NCBI GenBank assembly: GCA_020310875.1
Contig: CM035406.1
Location: 222,997,294-223,061,293 of the forward strand
Source: Ceratopteris richardii
Taxonomy: Eukaryota; Streptophyta; Polypodiopsida; Polypodiales; Pteridaceae
Direction: 5' to 3'
DNA: 64,000 nucleotides
The notes under the pieces: generated by a model
The model's input: only the letters and a program-made list of their open reading frames with translations
Database searches by the model: none
Told to the model about the DNA's origin: nothing
In this document: one piece after another, positions 43,125 to 54,931 of the stretch
How the letters are laid out: each line of letters opens with the position of its first letter
Position numbering within the stretch: position 1 is the first letter of the stretch
Program-made: the position numbers and the translations under genes

Positions 43125-43410
43125 ATCTCCGACCATGTATGCTGGCTATTGAGGACAAGTTGGATGGTATTAATTACCCATTATGGGCATATATGATCCA
43201 TCATGTATTGGTAGCAAAAGGGTTGTGGAATATTGTGTAGGGTATTCGAAAACCGTGTATTACACCTGTGAGTACAATTATTGAAGGTGATGCAAATGGC
43301 ATTGAACATAATGATCTTCAGATTCTTATTGGTGTTGTCGTTCATGTTGCAGAAATTCTATAACAACTTTGTTTTCCTCTCATGAGCAGTGTATGTTTGC
43401 AGTACTGAGG
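43125..43410 (+). pseudogene. gag fragment of the A/B copia family
   Basis: The translation MLAIEDKLDG, YPLWAYMIHHVLVAKGLWNIV, then CITPVSTIIEGDANGIEHNDL, matches element B gag from 20964. After that it jumps to TTCCTCTCATGAGCAGTGTATGTTTGCAGTA, which corresponds to B at about 21966-21990 just before the protease. So about 780 bp of gag is deleted. No LTR of this family is nearby. From 43411 to 44940 nothing is recognised. Confidence 0.75.
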
Positions 43411-44949
43411 CTTGTTCCATGAGATCCAAGTGGTATCCATTTAATGGTCAAATTTAGACTAAGTTGAAGCTTGAATTTCAACATTAATGGACTCATGTTA
43501 AATGAAGTAAGGAGTCTCTTATAGTGTGTTGGAAAAACACTCTTCCCTGTGCACCTATGGGATTTGAAACCAAGAACTTCTTTTCCACAACATATATACT
43601 TGACTATTAGGCTAAACACATACCTTGGGTAATACCTCAAAAGAGCATAATGTTACATTGACATCTTGCTTAGTCAAGTTAATTTATCATGTGAAGTATC
43701 CTAATCAAGATAACATAGAAAGAAAGGGAACATAAGGATTCCCAAGTCTTAGTCTACATACTTTGGGCATAAATGGAAGAAATTGAGGATGTCTAAGAGC
43801 CCGCAAATTTGGTGGCCACCTACTGAGGCTAAGAATTAGTGAATGAATCTCAACAAAGCACCACCCATCTTGAATTAATCTCAAAAACAAGAGCAGCATC
43901 CCCTTAAAAATCTCTAGAGATCCAAAACTATTGTAAAAAGGCTATGGTGAATGTCCTCATTAGCTGATTTTTATTAATATTTACTTCTTGGAGACAAATA
44001 GAGTCCACGGTTTGGTTGTTATTATTAACCCACTAGTTCAAAATGTAATAACTATTGGGGGATCGAAGAAAGGTGAAACATTGAATAAGAGAATGTTCAT
44101 TTCAACTTTGAGGGCGTGGAAGATTTTCTTTTTGTCCTCTTCTTTCTCTTCTTTCTTCTTTGGCCCACACCTTGTGGTATATTTGGGTCTTGTAATATTT
44201 GCTTATGATCTCATTTTCCTTTGGTTTATGGGTGTTTTGTCTCTATTTTCACATGAGCCTCCCTTTTTTTTTCATATGTATATGAGACTATCAACCCTAT
44301 AATAGAATTCTTGTAATTGGGATTATCCTCTTTGCTAGTGGGGTAAAGATCTCGGTAACTTTCTTCCTTGGATTCCTCCATGCCTTCCACTTCACTCAAT
44401 CCCCCAAGATATCCTATTATGTTTTTTTCCTTTTGAAGAGTAATAGACTTCTTTTTCTTGGTTTTATCTTCTTCTTGTTCCACTTTTTAAACTCTTCATC
44501 TTTTATTTGAACTCTTTTTCCTTCTCCTTTTCCTCCTTTGGATGATGGTCAACTTGCTCTTGTTGGTATATGTTGTCTATTGTGGCTAAATTTGTGGGGT
44601 TCAATAGATGAGTATATTTTATACATCCATACAAACCTATAGGTGGTGGATTTGGAGCCAAGGACACTTATATGATTTGTTTGACTCATATATGATAAAA
44701 AAATTTCTTAGTTTAAGCTCCTCTCCTCATACGAAAAATCTTGATTTTATGCCCTTGGATGTTGTAATGAAAGCACACATTGGGAAGAATCTTGAAGAAA
44801 ATCTCTTGTTCCAACAACTCTTGATCTTCATCTACATTGATATTGATTGACTTTGATAGATATTTGCAAAAGGTCCATCTCCACAAAGAACTTGGGGTGC
44901 CATCAAAGGTTGAAGAACTGAGAGGATATGTTGCATTATTTGTTATTCA

Positions 44950-46090
44950 AGAATTTGCTTATTTATGAATAATTACTGAATTCAAAGACCCTCTATTATT
45001 CATTGAATTATTTGATAACATGTAAGCACGGTTAATTTTGAATCAAATAGATAATGTTACCACTTTTCAATGCATTAATAATTGCTAACATTTTTTGCTC
45101 ATAGGAAAAATAGATTTGCTAGTTTTTTTTTTTTTACTTTTAATTTCAAAAGGTATGGGCAACACTCCCGAATCAACATAGATCCAATGGCATGTACACG
45201 CACATTGTCTCTACCATGATTGAATTATTCGTATTTAAAATTTTTAGAAGTTAGAGAAAGAAAAACCTTGTTTAATTTATATCATATGTAATTCTTTTTC
45301 CATATCCCACTAAGAAGTTGTGACTTGCCCTTTAACAAACTTTTCAAGGGTAATACTATTTCTCCATAATTGAGGATGAGTTTTTTATAATACCCTACTA
45401 TCCCAAATAAACTTTGTATCTCCTGGATATTCTTAGAATGAGGTCCTTGCTTAATGACGTTTACGTTTTTAGGGTCAACATGGATTCTCCTGGTAGAAAT
45501 TAAATGGCGAAGATATATTACTTGTGATATAAATAATTTACACTTGGATTCTTTAGCATCTAAGAGATTTAAAAAAGCACTTCAAAGAACTCTTAAATTT
45601 GTTTTATATGTTCTAATTAAGTCTTACTTGAAATGAGGGTATTATCAACAAAATCTATCATAAAGTTACTGATATATGGCTCTAGCTTCATGTGTATTAG
45701 AATCATGAATGGCTATAAATTCATGTGTATTAGAATCATGAATGTGCTCCGAGCATTTTTCAAGCCAAATGGCATGAAGAAGGAATCAAAGCATCCATAT
45801 TAAGTTCAAAAGATACTCTCTTGAGCATCAACAATGTTCATCCATATTTGATGATATCTTTGGCACAAATCTATCTTTGATAAGATAGTAGCACAATGAA
45901 GGTAATCAAATAGCTCATCAGCTTGGAGCATCAAAGAACTTATTTTTCAATATCATATTATCTAATGACCTATATTCAACACAAAGCCACATTGAAATAC
46001 TTTTTGTTTTTATAAAAACGATGGGAGCTGCACAAAGTGACTGACTAGGCTTGATGAGTTCCTTGGAAAAAAATATAAGACCTAAGAAGC
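44950..46090 (-). pseudogene. Ty3/gypsy RT and RNase H relic
   Basis: On the minus strand the sequence reads through gypsy RT (HQIWMN, then FMPFGLKNARSTFM in shifted frames, then the motif YLRHLISTRRIHVDPKNV and IQSLFGIVGYYKKLILNYGE at about 45520-45330). It continues into RNase H (YEQKMLAIINALKSGNIIYL at about 45105-45040). Stops and frameshifts are frequent. No LTRs could be assigned. It is the third gypsy fragment of the window. Confidence 0.7.
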
Positions 46091-46139
46091 TTGTTTCATA
46101 TTATCTTCAAAAGTTACATCAAGCAAGAGAAGCACGACA

Positions 46140-46551
46140 TATTGGCATGATTGCTCCTAAATCATTCAGATCTGTATTTGCATGATTGTATCTACATTTT
46201 GTATCCATGAAGCACTCCATTCCTAGTTTTTTCCCATTTTATATTGTATCTCTTTTGTATTTGGGTACCTTGCCATTTGCTTCTACCATTGTATTTATCT
46301 TCCTTCAAGGTGAATTATCCCACATTTGATGTACTTTGTAGAGCCCCTCCCAAATCAATATAAGGAGGGCCTCTCCCCCCATTTGTACTTCATTAGAAGC
46401 TTCAGAAGCCTACTCCATGCTCTTCGCAAGCTCATTTCTAATCCATGTGACTTTTGCCTTTTCATGGTCTACTCACTTTGAGGCTCTCACACTCTTTCTT
46501 TTGTGAGTACACTCTTCTTTTCAATTTTCTTGTATGTGTATACTCTCTACA
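46140..46551 (+). repeat. Orphan LTR right part before a PBS
   Basis: A noncoding stretch with a TATA-like ATATAAG at 46358-46364 ends TCTCTACA directly at a primer-binding site, as a 5' LTR would. The left boundary (TATTGGCATG at 46140) is a guess. No gag follows. Sequence from 46564 to 47079 is unrecognised. Confidence 0.5.
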
Positions 46552-46563
46552 TGGTATCAAAGC
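46552..46563 (+). promoter_or_regulatory. Primer-binding site next to the orphan LTR
   Basis: TGGTATCAAAGC is identical to the PBS of element F and one base from the initiator-Met tRNA complement. Confidence 0.7.
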
Positions 46564-47079
46564 ATTAGGTGGAGATATTGGCATTTCTTTTGGTGATGCT
46601 TTTGGAGTTGATGGTGGTGCTCTTGTTGGAACTCTTTTGGTGATGATTTTGTTTCATCATCTAGCTCACACTTTGAGTGCATTTTGAATGCTTCTTTCCC
46701 TCCTACACATCCTTTTCTACCACTCTTTCCCACCCTCCTACCCATGTACTTTGTAGTTTTGGAGGTGATGTATGGTCCTCATATCTTATTTGCGATGCAT
46801 CTCATATCCACGGAGTGCTTATAATAATAGTTGTGATGATTCTTAATCACTTCTATCAATCCTTCTCATTTTGCTATAATCACACGTAATACATTCATTT
46901 GCAAGTATTACATTCATTTTCTATTACTCTAGCTATAGGTTGTATGCCAAAATCTTGTACCACAATCTTTGTAATGATGTACTGGCTGTCTCATGCACTA
47001 AGATCTCGACTACATATTCATGGTTTGAATCTTCCATATTAACATAAGTTACTTATTTATCACTATTTTTTCTCTTTTT

Positions 47080-47121
47080 GGCTCTGTCCGCATGACAGAG
47101 CCAAGTCATGTGGACAGAGCC
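47080..47121. repeat. Short inverted-repeat cluster at the J breakpoint
   Basis: GGCTCTGTCC (47080-47089), GACAGAGCC (47094-47102) and GGACAGAGCC (47112-47121) can form alternative hairpins. The last one overlaps the RT codons ATT GGC TCT at the end of element J, so the cluster lies exactly where J is truncated. Confidence 0.75.
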
Positions 47122-48898
47122 AATTACCTTCATAGACTCCTTCTTTGGTACTAGTTCCCAAGTATCACTCTCCTTGAGTGCTTCAATTTCCTCATCCATA
47201 GCTTCCTTCCATTTGGCTTTGTTCTTTGCCTCCTCCTATGATGCTGGTTCTTCAATTGACAAATCTTTGGCAAGATAAATAGAGTGCTTAGAAAGAAGAT
47301 AAGTTTCATACCCATATCTGATTGGCTTCTTGCTTTCGCTTTGAGATCTTCTAATTGCTTGCTTAGAAGATTCAGGTATATCTTCCAGTTTCTTCATCTT
47401 GAGTTTGCCTTTGGACCTCCATGCTTTGAATTCTTCAAGGTTGATGATGTCCTCATCATCTGAATTGGTGTCTTCATTCTGAGTAGGCTCCTCTTTAGTG
47501 AGGCTTGGAAACTCCTCTTCCAAGTCATAAGGTAGTTTTATCTTTCTGCATTCACTATCAAACCAAGAGTCATTTTCATCAAAGACAACATCTCTACTGA
47601 CCATGAGTCCCTTGTTTGAAGGATTGTAAAACCTGTAACCTTTCTTATTTGGATCATATCCAATGAAGATGCACTTCTCTGCCTTAGGGTCTAGCTTACC
47701 TCTTATCTGAGAAGGGATATGCACATATGCTACACATCCAAATAGCTTGCAATGATCAAGTGAAGGTCTTCTACCATGCCATGCTTCATATGGGGTCATC
47801 CCATCAAGTGATTTGGATGGCAACCTATTTACAAGATAAGTGGCAGTAGATACACTCTCTGCCCATAAGTAGTTAGGTATTTTTTTCTCATTTAACATTG
47901 ACCTAACTGTTTCAACAAGCACTCTATTTCTTCTTTCTGCTACCCCATTTTGCTCAGGGGTATACCTTGTTGTAATTTCTCTCTTGATTCCTCTGTTCTG
48001 CAAGAATGCAAAAAAATCATTTGAGAAGTACTCACCTCCTCCATCTGACCTGAGCCTTTTTAGGTTTCTCCCTGTTTGATTCTCAACAAGTGCAAGATAC
48101 ATTTTAAAGCAACTGAAAACTTCATATTTGTGCTTCATAAAGTACAATACAGTCCACTTACTCTAATCACCAATGAAAGATACATAATACCTTGATCCAG
48201 AGATTGAGGGATCCTTGCTTGGTCCCCATATATCTGTATGAACAAGTTCTAGGTAGTCCTCATGCATGTAGCCTTTCCTTGAGAAGGGTAACTTGTGAGA
48301 CTTTCCAAACTGACAAGCACCACATTTATAAAGCATGTGTTGTTTGGATACATTACATATCCCAAGCAATCATTGATCTCTGCATATTTGTTTCAAGGTT
48401 CTTTCACCTACATGCCCTAATCTTTTATGCAAAATTTCAAGCTCTTATAATGTTTGACCTTTATAGCTATAAAGTGCAATGTTCCTTGTATCCTCAAATT
48501 CAAAAGTGAAAAGTCTACCTGTCTTTTCTCCTTTAGAAATTCTCTTGAACCCATGCTTGGGATCCTCCACAAATGCTCCATATTGGTTGAATCTAACCTG
48601 CAAACCTTTTTCCATAATCTACCCAACACTCATCAAATTCTTGGTAATAGTTGGTACATATAGAGCCTTACTTAACAGATTTTTGTTCCTTTCAGAGGTC
48701 TTAACATTTACAACTTTAATCACTGAGTGCTTGGTGATATCACTTGTTTGTACCTGATGCTTACCCTTTGGTTCCTCAAGGTTAGAGAGAAGAGCTACAT
48801 TGCCTACCGCATGATTTGAGGATCCTGAGTCAATGTAGAAGAGATGGTCATCATTTATACCTGGTTTTGAAGTCATGCTCATAATCAGAAGAGAATCT
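47122..48898 (-). pseudogene. pol of element J: protease, integrase, RT start
   Basis: The protease frame (48882-48619) has FYIDSGSSNHAVGN and ends at LYVPTITKNLMSVG. GAG-pre-integrase and the zinc finger follow (CNVSKQHMLYKCGACQFGKSH at 48369-48310) with LVHTDIWGPS and a stop at 48162. The next open frame, 303 codons (48147-47236), is the best integrase here: LRSDGGGEYFS, PEQNGVAERRNRVL, so D, D and E are all present, then the C-terminal domain and linker. RT begins with KEAMDEEIEALKESDTWELV and ends at MKVIGS where J is truncated. Only three or four lesions are visible. Confidence 0.87.
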
Positions 48899-49916
48899 TC
48901 TTACTCCTCTATGTAGTTGTTGTACTCCTTTCTGGATTTGTATCCTCCTTGGTAGTTGGTATTATAGTTGTAGTTGTTGTTGTATCCTTGGTGGTGATTG
49001 AATCTACATCTTGATTGTGTGTATCCACCTCTTTGATAACCTCTACCTCTCTGGTTCTTGAAGTTCCTAAAATACTAATCTGTAGTATGATTTGATAATC
49101 CACAAATGTTGCATGGTGAGGAGTTATAAGGTCTCCCCCTACCTTGCTTACCTCCTCTGCCCCTTCCTCTTGATGATCTACCTGTCCCTGCATAGTTGGC
49201 TTGGGAGGTAGTTACTTCATCTTCTACCTTCTTGTTCTTGCCTTTCTCTTTAGACTTATTTTTATCAGTGTATAAGGTAGAAGAGCTATTACCTCTTGAT
49301 GAGTCTCCATTCTTGTTGAGCTTGGCTTCATGGGTGAATAGTTGCCCCATGAGTGTGGTAAGGTCTAGAATCTACATGTCCATGTACAAGTCCATGGCAG
49401 TTGTGAAGCTCTCCCATTTGTCATCAGCTTTAATGCCATTGATTACTTGCCTTACAATATGCTCCTCTTCAATTTCTTCTCCTATGCTTGCCAACTGATC
49501 TGATCTTTAACTTTGGTCACATACTCTGAGATAGCTTGCTTAGGTTGATTTCTTTGAGTTGTGAATTCAATCCACAATTGATTCTTCCTAGCGCTTGTGT
49601 TGGAAGAGAAATAAGAAGACAATGTTTCCTAAGTCTCTTAGGATGTCTTAGAGTTCCTAATATGAGGAAGAAGTAAATCAGAGATTGAGTTAAGTCAGTA
49701 AGACCTTGCTAATGCATCCTTGACACACCATGTATTGAGTCTTTCATGTTCTTCCCTTGTAGGTTGTCCTTTGCTTTTGAATATGGGCATCTCCTCATCT
49801 CCTGAGATGTATCCATAGAGACTCCTTCCTTGCAAGTATGTATTCATCCTCAAAGACCATGCCTGATAGTTTTTCCTGTCTAATTTATCAATGAAAGAAG
49901 GAAAACCATCTCCCAT
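48899..49916 (-). pseudogene. gag of element J
   Basis: The ATG at 49916 opens MGDGFPSFIDKLDRKNYQAW, and the frame stops at 49695. The UBN2-like core follows with a shift (EEIEEEHIVRQVINGIKADDKWE), then the 49350-49075 frame with a Lys-rich linker and the zinc knuckle CNICGLSNHTTD. The last knuckle Cys is lost to a stop plus Tyr. A Tyr/Asn/Gly-rich tail follows. Confidence 0.82.
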
Positions 49917-49930
49917 TTTACCTTAACTTT

Positions 49931-49942
49931 ACTCTGATACCA
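49931..49942 (-). promoter_or_regulatory. Primer-binding site of J
   Basis: The minus strand reads TGGTATCAGAGT, one base from the initiator-Met tRNA site, one base inside the LTR. Confidence 0.82.
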
Positions 49943-49943
49943 C

Positions 49944-50995
49944 TGTTGGGAAAGATGGATGGACACTTCAAGTGATGAGTTGGTACAACCAAATCCTGCT
50001 TAGTACCAGCCCTTTGTGACTTCACAGTTGATATGTGAACCATCTTAGCTTTTCAATGAAACCATAAAAGTGCCCATGTACTTTGGAAATGATGTGTGAA
50101 AAGATTGAATCAAAACAGACTACTTCCAAATAGTAGAATCCAAGAAAAACCTTCTAACTTTTATCACACACCTGCTGCTTGTAATGCTCAGTGCTACAAC
50201 TGTAGGAGGAATTGGAAGAATTCCTTTTAGGGCTATCTAACTACCTTAGTAAGCTAATGATTCCAAGTGGAATCACTCGAAATGATAAACTATACATGGA
50301 GAAATCAATTTAGCAAATAGATCATTACCCCCGATTTTTTAGGACCTCTCTAGAGTTTGACCAGTGAATCCTTCGATGCGCTTTTCTCCAAATTTGTTGA
50401 ATGGATTTGCTTCAAAATTTGTCAGAATGTAGGTAACTTGAAGCTGATTCCAACAACCTATAGATCATTCGATTTATTAGAGAAATGAGTGAGATATGAG
50501 CAGCACAAGTTGATAGTTAGAGGACTATAACAAAGATATCATAGATGAACAATGTAGATATAATGTATTAATGAACAATGTTGCACAAGATCATAGGATT
50601 GATGATCATAGCCTCATGATGGAGAATAGTGTAGGCTACAGTGTAGGCCTTACACAAATACAAAATGACAATGGAGAGCTCCGATAATTGAAGTTACTAC
50701 CGTGACTTTTTCAAGTGAAATTGTATAAGTGTTCCTTTCATATTTGAATTTGAATTCGAATTTTGGCTCTCTCTAAAAAGTGAACCTTCATTCAAGGAGA
50801 TATTCCCTCAATGTATTGTTACTTTCCTAACTACCAAGTCCATGACTTTTGGTTAGGTGATACAAATATTCTCAAGTCAAAAAGGAAATGACTTTTACAA
50901 AGGTACAGAAGTAAATTGCTAGCAATGGTTTCCATGGAGCTTCATATGTGTATGTGCTACAAGCCAAATGTGTAGGCTTGTGGTTTGTACCAACA
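49944..50995 (-). repeat. 5' LTR of J (1052 bp)
   Basis: On the minus strand it starts TGTTGGTACAAACCACAAGCC and ends TTTCCCAACA. The ends form a TGTTGG...CCAACA inverted repeat. The K LTR (1049 bp) is the same family. Confidence 0.9.
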
Positions 50996-51000
50996 GTAGG

Positions 51001-51230
51001 TACATATCGAACCTTTCTCAATAGATTTCTATTTCAATCAAAGGTTTAAACATTTCCTACCTTGACCACTGAATTCTTGGTTTCATCACTTGTTTGCACT
51101 TGGTGCATTCCCTTAGGTTCCTCAAGGTCAGAGAGAAGAGCCACATTGCCTTCCACATGGTTTGAACATCCTGAGTCAATGTAGAAGAGATGGTCATCAT
51201 TCATACCTTGCTTTGAATTCATATTCATAA
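51001..51230 (-). pseudogene. K protease start, cut by element J
   Basis: The minus-strand frame 51228-51046 encodes FYIDSGCSNHVEGNVALLSD, with an intact catalytic DSG. After a stop, NLLRKVRYVPT runs up to 51001, where the J LTR replaces the rest. GTAGG (50996-51000) is the expected target copy. K has no further pol sequence in the window. Confidence 0.85.
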
Positions 51231-52263
51231 TTAGAAGGGAATCCTCTTGTTTCTCTATGTAATTGTTGTAGTATTTCCTTGATTTGTAGCCTGCTTAGTA
51301 GTTGTTGTCGTAATTGTTGTTGTAGTTGTCGTTGTGGCCTTGATGATGGTTGAATCTTCCTCTTGATTGTGTGTAGCCACCTCTTTGGAAACCTCTACCT
51401 CTCTGGTTCTTGAAGTTCCTGTAACACTCATCAATGGTGTGATTTGATAAACCACAAATATTACATGGGCAAGAGTTGAAAGGTCTCCCCCTACCTTCCT
51501 TACCTCTACCCCTACCTCTTGAGTTCCTACCTGTCCCTGCATAGCTAGCTTGAGAAGTAGTATCTTCATCCTCAATCTTTTTTCTTTTCTATTTCTCTTT
51601 GGACTTACCTTTATCTGTGTATAGGGCAGAATAGTTATTACCTCTTGATGAATCTCCATTTTTGTTGAGCTTGGCCTCATGGGTAAAGAGTTTCCACATG
51701 AGTGTGGTAAGATCTAGAATCTGCATGTCCATGTACAAGTCCGTGGCAGTTGTGAAGCTTTCCCATTTGTCATTTGCCTTGATGCCATTGATTACTTGCC
51801 TCACTATCTGCTCCTCTTGAATCTCCTCTCCTATGCTTGCCGATTGGGCAGCCACATCCTTAACTTTAGTCACATACTCTGAAATGCTTTGCTTGGGTTG
51901 TTTTCTTTGAGTATGAAACTCAATCCAGAATTGGTTCTTCCTAGCCCTTGTGTTGGAAGAAAAATATGATGACAACCGAAGTCTCTTGGGATGTCTTCCA
52001 GGTCCTAATGTGTGGAAGAAGGAAGTCAAAGATAGAGTTAAGTAAATATGACCTTGCTATGCATCTTTGGCACACCATGAAATGAGTCTTTCATGCTCCT
52101 CTCTTGTAGGTTGTCCTTTGCTTCTTAAAATTGGCATCTTCTCACCTCGTGATATGTATACATAGAGACTCCTTCCTTGAAAGTATGTCTCCATTCTCAA
52201 GGACCATGCTTGGTAGTTTCTCTTGTCCAGTTTATCAAAGAAAGAAGGAAAACCATCTCCCAT
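51231..52263 (-). pseudogene. gag of element K
   Basis: The ATG at 52263 gives MGDGFPSFFDKLDKRNYQAW, and the frame stops at 52057 after CAKDA. It continues in the 52029-51589 frame: SSYFSSNTRARKNQFWIEFH, EIQEEQIVRQVINGIKANDKW, then a Lys-rich linker. A further shift leads to an intact zinc knuckle CNICGLSNHTIDEC (about 51465-51424) and an Arg/Gly then Tyr/Asn-rich tail ending beside the protease. Two or three lesions break it. Confidence 0.83.
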
Positions 52264-52276
52264 TTTACCTCAAGTT

Positions 52277-52288
52277 GCTCTCATACCA
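52277..52288 (-). promoter_or_regulatory. Primer-binding site of K
   Basis: The minus strand reads TGGTATGAGAGC, one base from the initiator-Met tRNA complement. Confidence 0.8.
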
Positions 52289-52289
52289 G

Positions 52290-53338
52290 TGTTGGGAAAG
52301 ATGAATGGACACCTAAAGAAATGAGTTGGTACTTCTAAGTCCTGCTCTGTACTAGCCCTATATTACTTCAGATTTGGGTTGTAGGCCCTTTTAGCTTTCC
52401 AATGAAACTAAATAAGTGCCTATGTACTTTGGAGATGATCAATGTAATGATTAGTCCAAAATAGATAACTTCACAAGTTACAAGTCATCAAAAACTCGAT
52501 ATTTTGGTTCACACACCTATTGGTTCTTAAGCTTAGTATTCCCAACACAGTAGCAATTAGAAAAATTCCTCCTGGAGGTATCTATTTAGCTTAAAGAGCT
52601 AATGATTTCAAGTAGAATCACTTAAAATGATTGACTATACATAGAGCAACCATTTAAGCAACTAAAACATTACCCTCGACTTTTTAGGAGATGTGCAGAG
52701 AAAGACCAGTGACTGCTTCGAGATGCTTTTCTCCCCATTGGCTGAATGAAATGCCTTCAAACTTTGTCACCTAGCTGAGTCCAATGAGCCATAGAAAATT
52801 TAAAATAATGGAGTAATGACTACAATATGAGCAAGACAAGTACACTCTTCTAAGTGACAAGGGCAAAGATGAAGAATAGAAAAGATCAATGATAAGATGT
52901 ATTATATAACAATGTTGTGGATGATCATTGGAATGAAGAATAATGCCCAATGATAGTGAGAAGTGTAGGATATAATTCAAGCCTCTTAACTTCAACACAT
53001 GATATACAATATGCTAAGAAAATGGAGGCACGTAGGCCGCGAGATTACAAGTGACTTTGATAGTGACTCTCTTCACATTTGAATTTTGAAATTAAAATGC
53101 ACTTACACCTAAACCTTCTTCCTCTAAACAAGGAGATATTCCCTCAAGGAAACTCGTAGCATAAAGTTCTCCTAACTCACGAGTTTCATGGCATTTACAA
53201 AGATTCTTCTAAGTCAAGTGACTTTTACAAGAGTTAATGGTGAAAACCATAAGCAATGGTTCTTATGGGTCTTCAAGCATTTGCATATAATGCTTCTAAT
53301 GCCTAGACAAGTGTGAGGGCTTGGCACTTGCACGAACA
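52290..53338 (-). repeat. 5' LTR of K (1049 bp)
   Basis: On the minus strand it starts TGTTCGTGCAAGTGCCAAGCC and ends TTTCCCAACA. It parallels the J LTR throughout. From 53339 to about 54836 I see no gene or recognisable element; the sequence is AT-rich. Confidence 0.87.
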
Positions 53339-54836
53339 CTTAATAATATCAATGATATGATTTAAATACACGTCATGCATTCTTATCCTTCTTCACAAAA
53401 ATAAGATTTCAAACAAAGCCCATTCAATGTTAAGAAAATCATTGTAGCATATTTTCTGTGCACATGTTCAAACAAAAACACAAACATTACTCCTTTATGA
53501 CAATATGCATGTGCTTTCTGTGTAAAGAGAAATCATTCAATGAATCTTGCAAACAAATTATGCCGTTCAATTCTCCATAGAAATGTCAACGACATACTTT
53601 ACTCATTTAACTTGGGAAGAAATACAAACATAAACTTCTTTGAATATGGTCAGAAATCAATTCTATGCATAAGTTCATCAAACACACTATTATTTATGTG
53701 AATGAACTCGAACGAAAATTCAAGCACATCGATGGAAATATGAACGAAACATTCCACATGAAAGCACTGTGGAAAATTGAATGAGAATTGACTGTGCAAA
53801 CTACATTATTTTGTATGCATAGATCTGTAGAGTTTTAATCCAAAGAATTTGAAATTGTCAAAAGCAGATTTAGTGGAATATGAAAAAAGAGATATATACT
53901 AAAGATTATAAAAAAACAATATATGAAATTGCAATAAACCTAGTTTACTGAATCGAAACAAATAACCTCTAATCTCTTGTCTTGTCTGAATGAGAATTCC
54001 TCTATAGATCTTCTCTTGCTCTTGTTTTCTTTTTATCTCTCTTCTATGAAAATGCTTAGGGTGTTGTTCGGATACACCAAAGCTGTAAACACATGTGAAA
54101 TTTTATCATTGGGGAAATGGAGGGAATTTCAGGTGGTGTTCTTTGTATGAACGAGTTTTTGGATTCTCATGTTGCAAGATGAAGTGATCTTTATTTGTGG
54201 CACCACATTTGTTAGGACCAAGCATAATTGAATATGGAGTTGTACTATCAAGATGATTCCAAGTCCAGCTATCTTTGTGGGACCGAAGAAACTGAAGGTA
54301 GGAGCCACCGCATTCAATACCATTTTTGCAACCTTATTTGAGATTGCAAAATAGTGGGTTTAGCTTTGAATTTTGTAGCCTCTAGCAATAAGGTGGCAAT
54401 ACAATATTTCCAAGCTTTTTCACTAATGACTAGGCCATAGTTTTGTGGCCTTCAATCTTGGCACGTTTCTAGACAACATGATAATCCTCTTTACTTGATG
54501 GATGCCACCTGCCTATCCAATATTTATCAAATGATTCATAGAAAATTAGTAGTGTCAACCTCCCATCTTCAGCACATCCTTCTATCACTTTCCTTCAGCA
54601 TTACATCCTCCATCTATTCTCCTATTAGGGCCAAGATGACAAAAAAGGATTGTGTAAAGATTATAATTACTTCCTTTAATCTGGATTAATGTTGTCAAAT
54701 TGTTTCAAAAAATTTTGTGTATATTCATTTAAAAGGTATCTTATGCAAATGCGATAATCATGAAAAGTGATATGCCTCAAAGATTTTGCTCCTAAGGCGT
54801 TCATCGAATTTCAAGTTTTCCTCTTGTTCTTCCACT

Positions 54837-54843
54837 TATATAA
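54837..54843 (+). promoter_or_regulatory. Candidate TATA box upstream of the 54932 coding region
   Basis: TATATAA lies 95 bases before the ATG at 54932, followed by a pyrimidine-rich leader (TTCTTCTTTCTTTCTC). This is the layout of a plant RNA polymerase II promoter and 5' leader. In AT-rich DNA it could be chance. Confidence 0.35.
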
Positions 54844-54931
54844 TGTGTGTTTAGGACATTCTTCACTTTTCTACTCTACTCTCTATAGAAGACTTTCTTC
54901 TTTCTTTCTCATAAACCTAGATAATTTTTCC

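Larger units (their letters stand above)
47117..50995 (-). mobile_element. Copia element J (minus strand), inserted in K, 3' end lost
   Basis: J has a complete 5' LTR at its right end (49944-50995), PBS, gag, protease, integrase and the first part of RT. It is cut off at 47117-47122. Its right end lies inside the protease region of K, between LLRKVRYVPT and the lost remainder, so J is younger than K. Both are the long-LTR copia group. Confidence 0.88.
51001..53338 (-). mobile_element. Copia element K (minus strand), 5' part
   Basis: K comprises a 5' LTR, PBS, gag and the first part of protease, and is interrupted at 51000 by J. Its integrase, RT, RNase H and 3' LTR are absent, so the region left of J was probably deleted together with the J 3' end. 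Confidence 0.87.

Noticed and set aside
43988..44850. Open frames of 80-104 codons in the 43.4-44.9 kb gap
   Set aside because: Phe/Leu-rich translations of AT-rich DNA with no domain or homology I recognise.
46454..46687. 77-codon open frame
   Set aside because: It starts inside an LTR and crosses the primer-binding site, so it is chance.
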